Notes: a model not told the origin generated them from the sequence alone. A stretch of 64,000 bases of DNA from Blastomussa wellsi (GCA_947652115.1 OX393567.1:21514706-21578705); one strand, 5' to 3'; numbered from the stretch's first letter, positions 14,501 through 26,100 are shown. Made by a program: numbers and translations.

Positions 14501-16049
14501 GCATTTAAGTCTAGGGGTACTTTTGCTCCTCCTATGAGAGTAGTGTCTGCCCAAGAACACAACACATTGACCCTGCACAGAGTGCTAATCATTAAGCCGC
14601 CGCACCTCCCAAGACCATACTCTTCAATAATGGGAAGTTACAGGGGCATTTATATCACCACAAACAAAAAGGATAGGTAGGTTTGTGTCTATGTTGGGTG
14701 GAGTTTTCCTTGATGACTTTTTTCTTTGTTTTTAAGCTACTGGTTTCCTCATTTGTATTGTTTTGAGTTGTTTGCTGTCTTGGTCATTCTTTGTTTTATG
14801 TCACTGGTGAGTTTCAAAGGTTCTTTCACTTAGGGTGAGTCCTTGGGTGGCTTCTCCATATAAATCTGTTAAATCGGTCCCAATATTGCAACACTAAAAC
14901 CAAAAACACTCAAACTTCTCAGAGTGGCATCTTATATTAACTAAACAACAGAAGGACAGCCACTTTTCAAGGCCCACGCAGCAAGATTTTTAGTGGGGGG
15001 TGGGGGGGGGGCTAAAATGCACGAGACCAAGTTGGGAGGGGGTGGGTGCCTTTCCTTTCCACATGAAAATAATTAACGAAAAAATGTCCTTAGATACAAA
15101 TTAATATAATCATTCAAAGCTTCAAATGCAACTGATTATTTTAAAGTATCAATTAAAACAGATCATACTCTCTCTGACAATAATAAACCAAATGATTTTC
15201 CATATGGGCTTCTTTGTTGGTTATTAACAAGGTGATTGAACGAGAATGAGCAAATCTTAACACAACTTATTATTGGCACTCGCAAACAAATTAAATGTTT
15301 CAGTAATTTTATTTCTTATTTTATATTTCTTTGATATTTTTTATTCTTTGTTATTATCGTTTTTACCACAGTCCCTGCTTTTGCATAAGGTCTTGATAGT
15401 TAAATATTATGGTGAAATGGTGAAAACCATAATTAAGTAATTAATTGCCTCGTGTTGAGTTTACATTTCAATTGACTGAGCTGCGAGGTGAGACGACAGG
15501 AAATCCACTGATATGACAACAAACAAGGTGATAATCCCTCGCCATTATTGATCACTGATCAAATTAGGATTGGATAACTTCTTCAACCAAACACCAAAAT
15601 AGTTCTGGATTACAGATATTGAAAGGTACGCCTTGTACATGCCCCACCGTGTACATTAGTTCGAACATTAATTAATGTTTATAGACCGTTGGAATGAAAT
15701 ATTTGATCGGTTCGCAATCGTTAATCATTTCCTTTCATTCAGAAATAAACACAATAACAAACGTTTGTAGCCAACCTGAGAGAGCGATTGTTTAGGAAGG
15801 CTCGATTTCACCAAGATCTTCACAAACATGTCACGCTCAATTTTCTCCTCTTGATTCGGACAAACGATCTGATACACCTCGCGGTAAAACGCGGGAACGG
15901 ACCCTGCGAATTTAATCAAACAATTTTTAAGCAAGCATTTGCAAAATAAGGTTCACATTGCAAGCTGTAAGATTTCCACACAATCCACGTGAAACAGTAC
16001 AAACAAAGGATACAAATCGCTACTTACCAAAACTCAGTGAGGCAGCCAT
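2508..16049 (-). CDS. SNX8: sorting nexin 8 (EH-like + PX + BAR), 13 coding exons, complete
   Basis: Endosomal membrane-binding sorting nexin: PX binds phosphoinositides and BAR senses or makes curvature. Coding exons in order: 16049-16028, 15903-15776, 14393-14258, 13438-13245, 10923-10806, 10247-10126, 9551-9471, 8474-8354, 7978-7951, 4899-4767, 3983-3915, 3622-3326, 2606-2508. All junctions have GT-AG ends and matching phases, giving 515 codons plus TGA. Residues 8-92 look like an EH/EF-hand module, with DPRQDGYITRDG as the loop. PX starts near 137 (VELVPEKKG), with RRYND at 168-172 and PPK at 193-195. BAR follows from about 250, including LCERHEKG and SKIVEQE. The last exon encodes VWSELEP then a Ser/Pro tail, as in human SNX8 (about 465 residues from memory). 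The start was chosen because ATG at 16049 is followed by a perfect gtaagt donor after 22 bases. Introns hold LINE, SINE and inverted-repeat insertions. The family call is sure; transcript ends are not. Confidence 0.95.
3105..3290 (-). repeat. CORE-SINE-like fragment
   Basis: Degenerate copy of the SINE seen better at 39655-39960 and 6335-6600. It shares the block for 'cttatccc...ttagcatgaag', the 'ccatggatgcgacgcaag' stretch and the 'ttcactggta' stretch. It sits just downstream of the donor of the penultimate SNX8 coding exon. An apparent open frame running out of that exon through here is readthrough into the repeat. Confidence 0.5.
4091..4180 (+). repeat. tRNA-derived SINE head (family A)
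   Basis: Contains a box A-like 'ggtgtagaggtagagcgctt' and a box B-like 'gttcgattcctgg', followed by the family tail 'ccggcatcatatgtaggct'. Related copies lie at 18787-18945, 20526-20755 and (minus) 48955-49105. It lies in an SNX8 intron. Confidence 0.65.
5070..5800 (+). repeat. tandem tRNA-like SINE multimer, about three units
   Basis: About 250-base units follow each other. Each carries a tRNA-like promoter with box A 'tagctcagtggatagag' and box B 'gggttcaattcctgtc', then 'gactcagaatttttctttg', a 'ttgattaattaatc' block and 'gatgatagcgacattgctg'. The units begin near 5175 (partial), 5420 and 5680 and differ at a few positions per unit. The array lies in the SNX8 intron between the exons at 7951 and 4899. 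Confidence 0.8.
6335..6600 (-). repeat. CORE-SINE-like element
   Basis: Reverse complement of the family at 39655-39960. Read on minus it has 'gttgtgttcttgggcaa', a CTTTAC-type block, 'cctctctccaccc', 'gggtaccagtgaattta' and the tail 'ccagtctgatgtaccac'. The order matches the CORE of MIR-like SINEs, where a GGGCAAG...CACTT block is followed by a pyrimidine-rich run and a ...AAATGGG block. Confidence 0.65.
6600..7900 (-). mobile_element. dead non-LTR retrotransposon (C-terminal half of reverse transcriptase)
   Basis: Two overlapping minus-strand frames, 7895-7608 and 7669-6971, cover the catalytic palm onward. They include the FADDAN motif (the YxDD-type active site), then LSLNIDKSNYVLF, and later LYYTLIYPFLIYG and LPSVFNSFF, typical of CR1/L2/Rex-type LINEs. 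The frames are offset, so at least one frameshift has occurred and the upstream part is missing. A T-rich stretch near 6668 on plus is compatible with the 3' tail. It is an intronic insertion in SNX8, same strand as the gene. Confidence 0.85.
9255..9451. repeat. TTAA-type short inverted-repeat element, degraded copy
   Basis: Shares 'attgccttcaaatcaaa', 'gaagattgagaagga', 'aggctaaac' and the terminal 'gagctcctttaa' with the intact copy at 11748-11982. The left terminus is not clear, so the start is approximate. SNX8 intron. Confidence 0.6.
11115..11743. repeat. two TTAA-flanked inverted-repeat elements in opposite orientation
   Basis: The first runs 11115-11403 and the second 11424-11743. Each is flanked by TTAA (11111, 11404, 11420, 11744) and begins or ends with GGTGGCTC / GAGCCACC. 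The two face opposite ways, so together they make a palindrome of about 630 bases centred near 11412. The blocks 'caatcattggtgaacaag' and 'cttgttcaccaatgattg' show the arm pairing. They lie in the large SNX8 intron. Confidence 0.8.
11748..11982. repeat. TTAA-flanked inverted-repeat element, 235 bases
   Basis: Termini are AGGGGCAGAGTCACC and its degenerate complement CGTGACCGAGCTCCT. TTAA lies on both sides (11744-11747 and 11983-11986). The left TTAA is shared with the right end of the previous element. A related copy is at 9255-9447. Confidence 0.75.
12462..13045 (+). mobile_element. piggyBac-like non-autonomous element, copy 1
   Basis: Flanked by TTAA (12458-12461 and 13046-13049). Ends are CCCATTGACTCC and GGAGTCAATGGG, so the CCC-first terminus plus TTAA target fits the piggyBac group. 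At 584 bases it is too short for a transposase. It carries an open frame of 145 codons from 12494 whose reading frame is also open in copies 2-4. It lies in the SNX8 intron, opposite in orientation to that gene. Confidence 0.85.
14460..14610 (-). repeat. CORE-SINE-like fragment
   Basis: Shares with 6335-6600 the block 'gcccaagaacacaacaca' and the 'gtgctaatcattaagcc...gcacctcc' head. It is shorter and more diverged. SNX8 intron. Confidence 0.5.
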
Positions 16050-16115
16050 TTCCTTCTCGTGTAAACATGCAATGCGCGCCTCCCCCTTGAGTCACGTGCC
16101 CCTTCAAATTCCAAA
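16050..16115. promoter_or_regulatory. divergent SNX8/DECR2 core promoter
   Basis: Only 66 bases separate the SNX8 ATG (minus, 16049) from the DECR2 ATG (plus, 16116). The interval holds a perfect CACGTG E-box at 16093-16098 and GC-rich 'gcgcgcctccccc', with no TATA box. Both start codons sit in YY1/TISU-like contexts (CAAAATGGCGG for DECR2, GGAAATGGCTGCC for SNX8). That class of initiator works with very short leaders, which suits the lack of space. The promoter role is inferred from geometry; no transcript ends were seen. Confidence 0.75.
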
Positions 16116-19100
16116 ATGGCGGATGAAGTGCTCGAAGCTGACATTGCATGCCTGGATTATTATGATTATTTTTTCCGTCCAAATCTTCTTTCTGGGAAGG
16201 TAGCGTTCATCACTGGAGGCGGTTCGGGTATCGGTTTTACCATTACTGAAGTTTTGATGAGGTATGTTGCCGATGGTCGAGAGATTTTTGGTCTAACGTG
16301 TGCGAAGTACCACTGCTCAAGAAATTGGGTTTTGGTCAAGGAGCTTGAAAAGTACAGCGCTTCATGGCTCTAAGATAAAAACTGGTATTGTCATGTTTAC
16401 TGGACAGTGCTGTATTTAGGAATGCGGAGGAAAGGGGCCTGTGGGTCCACATCCTGACATTCCCCTTGACTGCATTCCACACAACTAGTTACACCGCGCG
16501 AAGATTTTCTGCGTGGTTCTTTTCCTTTTCCACATAATCCCTTTGGAATCGTGGCATACATATGTCAAATCTTCAGAGTGAGCTTTGCATTGAGCTGCAT
16601 ATTATTATATATCTGACTTTGAAAGGTTTACATAGCTTGAAAGGTTTACATAGCTCTGATTACCTTTCGAAACTGACTCTGGTTACTACATGTTGTAACA
16701 AAATATTTGTAATTTTTTGTCTTTAGACATCAGTGCTCAACTGTGATAGTGGGCCGGAAATTTGAAAGGCTTCAAAAGGTGTCATAATTCCACCATGTAC
16801 AGTTTTAGTTTAGAGCAATCTAGTTTGATATATGGAGTGTTGTAAAACCAAAAATAAGGTAGTCACTGTGACTAGTCACAAAGAACACAAACAAATTATC
16901 TAGTAAATCAATAAAAAAATCAATGAAAACAAATAGGTGTACCAAGCACAAAGCTGACGATAAGTGTGTGAACAAGTCACAATTAATTTTTCTTCTCTAC
17001 GGTTAGGAAATTATATAATTTGGTTTTATCAACTGGGTTGATAATGTCAATTGGCCACCGTAAAGAGGTTAGGAAATTAGATAGATAGATAGATAATCTT
17101 TATTTACCCACGGACAATTCATCAGCTATAAATAATAAAAACATTTAAAATATATCAGTATCAACATGCATTAAATGGGTAAAATACTATTATAAGAAAC
17201 TAAGCTTAAAACCTAACCTAACTAAAGCTGCTTTCCACGAATGCCGTGCCTCAACGTACTTTTTTAATTAAATGCTTAAATAACCCAAGGGACTCTGCTT
17301 GTCTTGTGTCCCGAGGAAGACTGTTCCAAAGGGTGGCGCCACAAATTAAAGTCACTGTGGTAGAAAGCTGGAGATTTTTTAAACCAATGTAAGCATTCTT
17401 ATCCAAAGCCAATTGAACAAATGCAAATTTGCTTTTGGTACTCCAATGAAAATGGCTCTTTTAGTCATTAGTATAATAAGTAATATCTTATTTACAAGAT
17501 TATTTTCTTCACCATTTCAGGCAGCTAAGAAGTTAGAAGATTTGACAGGACAGAAATGTCTTCCAGTGAAGGTGGATGTAAGAAAGGTACAAGGAAGAAA
17601 CCTTGGCTCAAATTATTGAAATAACTAGGAATTTCCTTTCAACAAACTTGTGTGTTCACACACTTACCAATCAAGGGAAGGCAAGTATGTGCACACCCAC
17701 AGAAAAATAATTTATGACAAAAATATCTGTTTTCTTTTCAAAACCAAGGACAAAAAATGATGTTTCTTGAACTTTATCACTGCAGACAACTATTAATATT
17801 AATTTCATTCCTTAATTATTTATTTGTTGTGGTTAAAATTATATTTCCTTATATGCACTACAAACAAAGGAAATTAAAATTTGAACCAAGGATATTTACA
17901 GTTACCTTATTAGCTTTAATTTGTTAATCTTCAGGTGAATGAAGTTGAGGATGCTGTAGACGTGGCACTGAAACATTTTTCAAGAATAGATATCTTGGTT
18001 AATGGTAAGCGGTATTCCAGATTCCAGATAAGCGAGGGTCTCAACGAGGGTTCTAAGGTACTGGGAAAATCTGTTGCTCTTGAAACATTTGTACAATGTT
18101 TTCAGTTTAAAATTTTAAATGACATTTTGTTTTTGAATACCTTATTACAAAAGATCGGAAGGATTCAAAGTGATCTCTGTACATTTTGCCAGACTTTTCC
18201 AGAAACATTAGAACATTTCTTTTATCGATGCTCCTTCTCAACAGAATTTTGGAATAAATTTGAAAACTTTTGGTTAACAGTTACAAGGAAGCAAATAAAA
18301 CTGGATTATATTAATATTATATTAGGAATATTAGATCAGAGATCTGACCTGCTTAACTACTTTATCATTTTAGGTAAACTTTATTTATGGAATTGCCGCA
18401 AAAATAAACAAGTCCCTTTGTTTTTGTCTTTCGAAGATGTAGTCAAGAGGAAATATGAAATTGAAAAGCTTTTAGCCTCTCAAAGCATCTTAAACTTAAA
18501 ATATTTTCAGGAAAAATGGAACCTCGTTTTAAATAAAAATTCCAATTTTATTGTAAGGGAGTAGGTGCTGATTTATTTAAATCATAAAAATTATATGTAT
18601 ATTAAGGAAAGTAGTTATTTGCCGTTCTGAGGTTGTGCCGGGAACTGGGAAGAGTTTCACATTTTAACCAATTGATAAACTGACTCCACTGGTCACATGT
18701 TGCGATATTTAGTCATTTGACAAAGTTTGGTGCTTTTAGATAGAACAGAGACCAAGTTCATCTCAGCTTCTTCCATATAGTAGGCCATTTTGGTGCAGTG
18801 GTGAGAGCGCTCGCCTTCCACCAATGTGGCCCGGGTTCGATTCCCTGCCCCAGCGTCATATGTGGGCTGAGTTTGTTGGTTCTCTACTCTGTTCCGGGGA
18901 ATGCTGTCTCACAATTGTAGAGACATTTGTATGGATTTTCAACCATGTTTCAAGGTACAAAACTTGGTCTCTGACCTACAAACACCAAACTTTATAAAAT
19001 GACTAATCTCAATGTGATATTTCATGTGCTGGGGTCAGTTTATCAATTGGTTAAAATCTGAAACTTGCCCCTGTTCCTTGTGCACCCTCGAAACGGCCAA

Positions 19101-22100
19101 TAATCCACCCTCTCCTCCCTCGCCCTGTCCTCCTTCTCTCTTTTTTTCCAGCAACATGATAAAATATGATAAGTTAACTTTACATACATGCTATTTCCAT
19201 CAGCCATTTTTAATTAAAATTATTATCAACTACCTACCTTCCTACAAGTACCGGTATATCAGAATGTAATCTAAAACAATAGATGCTGCTTTTATTGGAG
19301 TCCATGTTTAATTACTTAAAACTGTGACGACTTAATTTTGCCTTAAAATCGCTAGTGGAAGTTGCTTGCCATAACTCTGGGAGTATGTTGTTCCACAGCT
19401 GAGCTGTACAGTATGCCATTCAGTGTATGTGTGTACAGTATGGAAAACTTCTCTTTAGTTTATCAACGAGCTTGTGGTTGTGCAAGACTTAGTTTGTTTT
19501 CAGTGTCTTTTAAATGATGAACATTCAGGTTGGCAAAAATGAGCACATTCTTCATACAACAAAAATATTTCAGACTCCCCCCATCCAACCTCTTTATAAT
19601 CATATTTTAGCTTACCAATGTCCTCAAAGGACATTTAACTTCAAATGCAATTCATAAACTCATTAATAATTCATCAAGTTAACAAAGAAAATCATAGCTG
19701 TGAAGGAGGTTTGGATACCCGATCTTAATTAGCATATGTTTTGATGATTTTTCTTCTCGGTTTACTCCTTAGTTTTTGATTCGATTGAGAAGATATATCA
19801 AACACTTGAGACAATGTTTCATCTGCTATCCAAACACCTCAAAGTTTGTTAAAACTACTCCGCTTCACGTCCTATTTTCAACTCTCTTCTCGGTGTTTGG
19901 ATATCCCGATGAATGGATGAATGGTGTTTGATATATTTCATAGCTACCAGTAAAGATAATCAGCATTTTACTGACAGAACAGTAATATATTGGTATTAAC
20001 TACTATCCCACACCCCTGCCTTCCTAACGTGATGAATGTTTTATGCTTTAAAGAATTAAATATAATTTTTGTCTCCCCTTAGGAGCAGCAGGAAATTTTC
20101 TTTGTCCTGCAAGTCAGCTTTCTTACAACGGAATAAAAACAGGCAAGTATAAATGAAATTAATATTGTTGCCTGGCAGTAGTAGAATACAAGACAAGATG
20201 TCACTATTTATTTATTTATTTACATCAAAAAGTTTACAAGCTTGATAAAATAAAAAGATAACATTGAATTAATTTTAGTTTAGTAAATAGTATAAAGAAA
20301 GAAAAAAAGAAGTGGCGGGGAAATCTATGACAAGGCTATGACAAGAGACAAACAATGAAATACCCAATTATATATGTCGTAAACGGAAGCGTCAGAGGTT
20401 GTCCCTCTTGGGGATGTTCCACAAAAAAGAATGCATAAAGCAAGAAGCAAGAATAAAGTCGAAGTTGTCACTAACTTTTAAGATGGTGTTAGAAGACGTT
20501 TCTGCTCAGTTGAGTCACTTGATGGGAGCGGGGATGGCGCAGTGGTGAGAACCTCTTGCCTCCCACTTGTCAATGTGTGCCGGGTTTGATTCCCAGACCC
20601 GGCGTCATACATGGGTTGAGTTTGTTGTTGGTTCTCGCCCTTGCTCCAAGGGTTTTTCTCCGGGTTCCCCAGTTTTCCTCCCTCCACAAAAACCAACACT
20701 TGCAAATTCCAATTCGATCTGGAATACACGGTCCCGCAAGCTTGCAGCTTTAATACTACCGTGTCTAAACAAAGGTAATTATTATTATGTAGTTATGTTT
20801 GATTTAAATTGAAAGCATTGTGCATGCTCTATGTGCGTGACCAGAAAGGAAGGTTACAATTAAAATGTTTGTTAAGCACTTGGAGACATCTAGGATGAAT
20901 ATGTGGTCATTCCCAGCATTTGGGTCTTTCACAGACAAAACCAAGCCTCTATAAACCGACGACTTTAATGACTCAGGTGACTCAAGTGATGAAGGCTCAA
21001 GTATTAGCCAAAATGTCTTCCAACACCATCCTAAAATGGATTACAAGTCAGTGACAACTTCAACTTTATTCTTGACACTCATGCTCTTCACTGGGAGAAT
21101 AGGGTCATTCACTCGTCTCACCAACCCTCTCTCTTGCAGCAGCAAGAGCTTCAGTCCAGGTGGCAAAAGCCATCTTTTGCTTCTCTCCTTGTAAAGTTTT
21201 TCATGTCTTGGTTTCAATTAGACAAGTAAAAAGTATTGATTAACATAGGATTGGGATGACAAATCTTGCCATGGTTGAGAGGTTGCCACTATAGAAAAGT
21301 GTCCATTAATTAAGTGGAGATCCACTGTTCCAGGGAATTGTACTGTACAGTAGTAACTATTAGTTTCTGCTTACAGTTTTTGATATAGATGCTTTTGGAA
21401 CTTTTAATGTAAGCAAAGCTATCTACAACAAATGCTTCAAGGTGAGACTGCCTCTGTTCAGTGATGGTAACAGTAATTTTTTGTAACTTGGGAACATAAG
21501 TTAGCAACCAGTACCATTTGAATTTAGTATTACCAGTATTTTGTAAAGAAATTAAGATGTAGAATCCTAAATGTAGTACAAGTGAGGAATATGACAGGAA
21601 AGTTGTACATCTTTCCAAGTCACATTGTTTCACTTGAAAGAAAGTGAGAAATGATCATCGTAATGAATTCCAATTTAAGCAGATTAAATAAAGAAGCCAG
21701 AAATGAAAATGAAAGTGAGAAGTGATCATCGCAGAAGTTAAGCATCTGGAATGAAGAAGCCTGAAAAAATTCACGGCTTCAACAGATTCAAACCTGTGAC
21801 CTTCGCGAATACCTGTGCGATGCTCTATCAACTGAGCTTTGAAGCCATAGCTGTGGTTTCATTGCTCAGTTAGTAGAGCATTGCACCAGTATTTGTGGAG
21901 GTCACAGTTTCAAATCCCATTGAAGCCGCAAATTCTTTCAGGCTTCTTTATTCCAATTGCTAAACTTCTGCAATGATCACTTCTCACTTTCATCTTCACC
22001 TGCAGTTCACATACGAATTATTTCATAAACTTTATGTCATACCGTAACAACTTGAAAATTAATATGAATTGAAAGCATGTTACTTTTGGTGACTGAATTG

Positions 22101-23149
22101 CTCACCATCCATGAAAGTTACTTAAAATCTAACATGGTTAACCCATTGACTCCTAAACCGGCCATAACCGGACGTGACAGACCTTGACCTTTATTCCGCT
22201 TCTGACGTCATCAGCTTTGACCAAAATAGGAATCCCATTTATCCCAGTTCTGCAGGAGGGAAAGAGCTTTCCAATGATACTCAGATGATATTGATTGGGC
22301 CAATGGAGCTTGAAATATGCAGGAAAACGCTTAGAATTTTTTGCCAAAAAGTAGGAGGAAAATTTCCCTCACTTACCCTTGGCTACTCCATGTTGAGTAT
22401 TTGCCGTCTCAATGATGCTTTCGTGGCAATTCTTGAACCGAAAGCAAGCCCAGTAAAAGGCCAACAAAAGCATAAAAAAGATACGAGGAAAGGAGAAAGG
22501 AAAAGCGAAAAATATAAATAAAGAAATCGAAAAGCCTAAAGACGTGCATGCCCAAGCTAATATGTCATTAAATGCGATGCTAGTGGAAAATGCATTTTGG
22601 AGGAATTTGAAGCATATTTAGCCTATAACTGATTAGAAAATGTTCAAAATGTCTAAAAAACACATTTTTTTCAAAAATCGCCAGGAGTCAATGGGTTAAA
22701 CAGGGACTTCCAATTACTGAAAGTCATCAGAAGTTTTTGTCCCTACAATGTGGTGCATTGTATTTTGGCTTATTCTATATGGGCTTATTATTAGAAAAAA
22801 ATCAAGGTTCTTCACCACAGATTTTTTAATTTTATTCTTTAAGTTTTATAGTTTATAATAATTTAATCATTACAATTGAATGCAATTTTATTATAATAAT
22901 GGTATAATTGTATTCTTTTTCTGTTTTTGTGTAGTTAATTGTTATGATTTCATCTTATTTTTTTGCAGAACAATGGTGGTGGTAGTATTATTAACATCAC
23001 AGCTACTCTTCACTACAATGGATGCCCTTTGCAGGTAAGGGAAAGCTGCTGGCTGGGGTCAACCTTCCAACAAAATCTGTTCCTAACAGCAGTTCTGGGT
23101 TGATAATGTAAATTGGCCACCGTAAACGGACTGCCATATGTTGCTTAAA

Positions 23150-23191
<42 letters not shown>

Positions 23192-26100
23192 CAAATGTAT
23201 TGTTAGAGTTAACAAAATTTCCAAGTTGTAAGGTGGCTCTTAATGGTTTTCAGCTTTTTAGCCAAGGTCATATTTGATGGGTCATTACTAAGTTAACACT
23301 AAATCAGTTCCTGTCATAGCAATATGCTATGAAACAAAGTTCAGAAAGCTCAACTGCCAAATATTCAGTTATAAATAAACTTTATTAGCCACACTGAATT
23401 GACCCTGACATTGACAAAATTCAGCCAAAATTTGGGTGAAAATACATAGTAATTTTCTCCATTCTCATCCCCAGAGCCGCTTGACCCTCTTAGCCAGCGG
23501 AGCCTGGGGCACGAGGAACAAGTGGCTCTGGGGACAAATGATTTGATTGGCTGGAATGTAACAAAGGGAGCCTAATCACATCTACCGTTTTAAACGTGCT
23601 AACGACATAGGGATTTTAAAACGGCTGATGTGATTGGACTCCCATTGTTTGATTTCAGCGAATCAAATCATGTGTCCCCAGAGCCACTTGTTCCTTGTGC
23701 ACAGGCCCAGCCAGCTAAGAGGGACAAGTGGCTCTGGGATGAGAATGAATTTTCCCCTATCCAGCATATTTCACAACCAGGTAAGCTGAGGGCTCCAAGT
23801 AATCTATTCTTATTCTGTTTAGTGTCATGCTGGAAGTGCCAAAGCTGCAATTGGTAAGTTATGTGCACATATTGTGTTTGTTCTTTGTGACTGAAATATT
23901 CATTTATTATCCATCCTAGTGAGAATGGGGATTACTACAGTAACTATATGGGCTATATAGGTTTGCTGTGGAATAGGGTATTGCTTTCTGAGGTTCTCCA
24001 GTATAGTGAAATCACAGACACACTACCATAAATTTTGGAAATAAAAGAACTGCTTCGTGCATCAGGCCGAGGAACCACTGGCAGCAGACAGTGGAAAAAG
24101 AGATGAGGAGCTAGATACAAGCGGTGGCAAATAGTAAATGCGAGACTTTTGCGAGACAGCGAGACTAGCATTTTTCTTTGAGACCAAGACGTTAAAATAT
24201 TTTGCGGGACTGAGATTGAGACACCCAAATGGCTATGTTAAAAATCGAGACTGTGAGACCTTTGGAACAGCTCAAAAAACGAGACTGTGAGACCCATGAA
24301 ATTTGACTAAAATTTTGTGAGGCCCCTATTTTTTCAGAGACCATTCACACCCCTGATACAGAGAGAAGCAAAAGACAGAAGGGAGAGTGGGCCCCAAAGA
24401 TCTTGCCTTATGTAGGGTGTTTGTGTTTTTATTTTATTTTACAGTTTTTTATGTTTTTCTATGAATTTTATTATAACAATCGTGAGTTGGTCATTACTAG
24501 TAAAGTGTTTGATGTTATGCTTTTCAATCTATGTGTTCATACTATAACAAACACAAGATAAGCATTGTTCGCTTTGTTGACTTTATTTTTCAGAGGGTAT
24601 GATGAGACATCTAGCAGTTGAATGGGGTCCAGATGGTGTCCGTGTTAATTGTGTTTCACCTGGAGCTGTGAGAGACACGGAGGGGTTTCGTAAACTGGGT
24701 TAGTTAATCCCCAAAATTCTGGCCTTTGCACATAAGATGTTGATTTAGCAGGCATTCAATTCAAGATTTAATTGATTATTAACTGAAAGCTGATAAAGGC
24801 AAATAAACTTCTGTAGAAAAAAAAAATTGAAATGCTGATGTTTCGGTGGGTGGTATGAAATTGGCAAATTTATACTGATTGACTTGGGTGTATTTTATGG
24901 AGTAGTTGCTACATTTTTGGGCGATGTAGCAGCTCTCGTAAGGTTTAAACATGAGTGGCTCGCTATCATGCATGAAAACATTAAAAAGGAACAGGAACAA
25001 TGCCCCTAGCCCCTAAAACGATAGCGACTGCTACACTACAGGACCAGTAGAACAACAGAACAAACAACAGGAACAATGCCCCTAGCCCCTAAAACGATAG
25101 CGACTGCTACACTACAGGACCAGTAGAACAACAGAACAAACAACAGGAACAATGCCCCTAGCCCCTAAAACAATAGCAACTGCTACACTAGAGGACCAGT
25201 AGAAGAATAGAACAAACAACAGGAACAATGCCCCTAGCCCCTAAAACAATAGCAACTGCTACACTAGAGGACCAGTAGAACAACATAACAAACAACAGGA
25301 ACAATGCCCCTAGCCCCTAAAACGATAGCGACTGCTACACTAGGAAGACCAGTAGAATTACAAGCTTACGAGAACTTCTACACTACTCACGTATTTGCTG
25401 GTATTTGGAGTGTTAAGCACATTCTAATATCTTGTTTTAAGGGATGGGGCTAAGATTCATATTGGCACTGATGTTTTTTTAATTACTATTTAATTAAAGT
25501 ACTCTACGGCGTTTATATCTATTAACAACTACAGGGCGGAAAAACGCTGAAGCACCTTTTTTCATAATTTTTTTACGCTGAACTTGCCATTTTACATCAA
25601 AATTGAAAGGGTTACATTTGTGTTAACATAGGTCAAAACGTGGTGCAAAACTTTGTTCATCTTTACCAAACTTACTCAGGGATTTTTGAGAAAACGATGT
25701 GTTATTTGCTGATGAAAATCTCACCTCTCCCAACGCTCAGGGCCTTATATCTCAATGTTCACATTCACCAAATTTTGGTCGCATTTGAAATTTTGTTCTT
25801 TATCCCTTAGAGGGCTTGTATACAATATGTTGAGCTTATGTATCCACTGGCGTCCTTATAACGGGAGGTCGTATTTCGTTTTTCCGCCCTGTCATTAACA
25901 ACTGCATAGTGCTGTATGGAAGATAGCTGCCTGTGATATACAGGGGCCAAGATAGTTCCCATGGCTGGCAATCCCTGCTTCCCAGCTGTGAGCCCACATG
26001 CAGGGCTCGACCCTAACACTTACTTGCTTTCTTGGAACGTAACAAAACAAAAAATGGAGTAAATGGTTTGAACCATGGTTTGGAGCAGTTTACAAGATCA

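Noticed and set aside
17935..18564. A single 209-codon protein joining DECR2 exon 4 to the following frame.
   Set aside because: It is readthrough of the donor at 18005 into a LINE fragment. The DECR2 protein continues at 20083 in the correct phase.
24992..25350. CRISPR-like array.
   Set aside because: The whole 76-base unit repeats without unique spacers, and the context is a eukaryotic intron.
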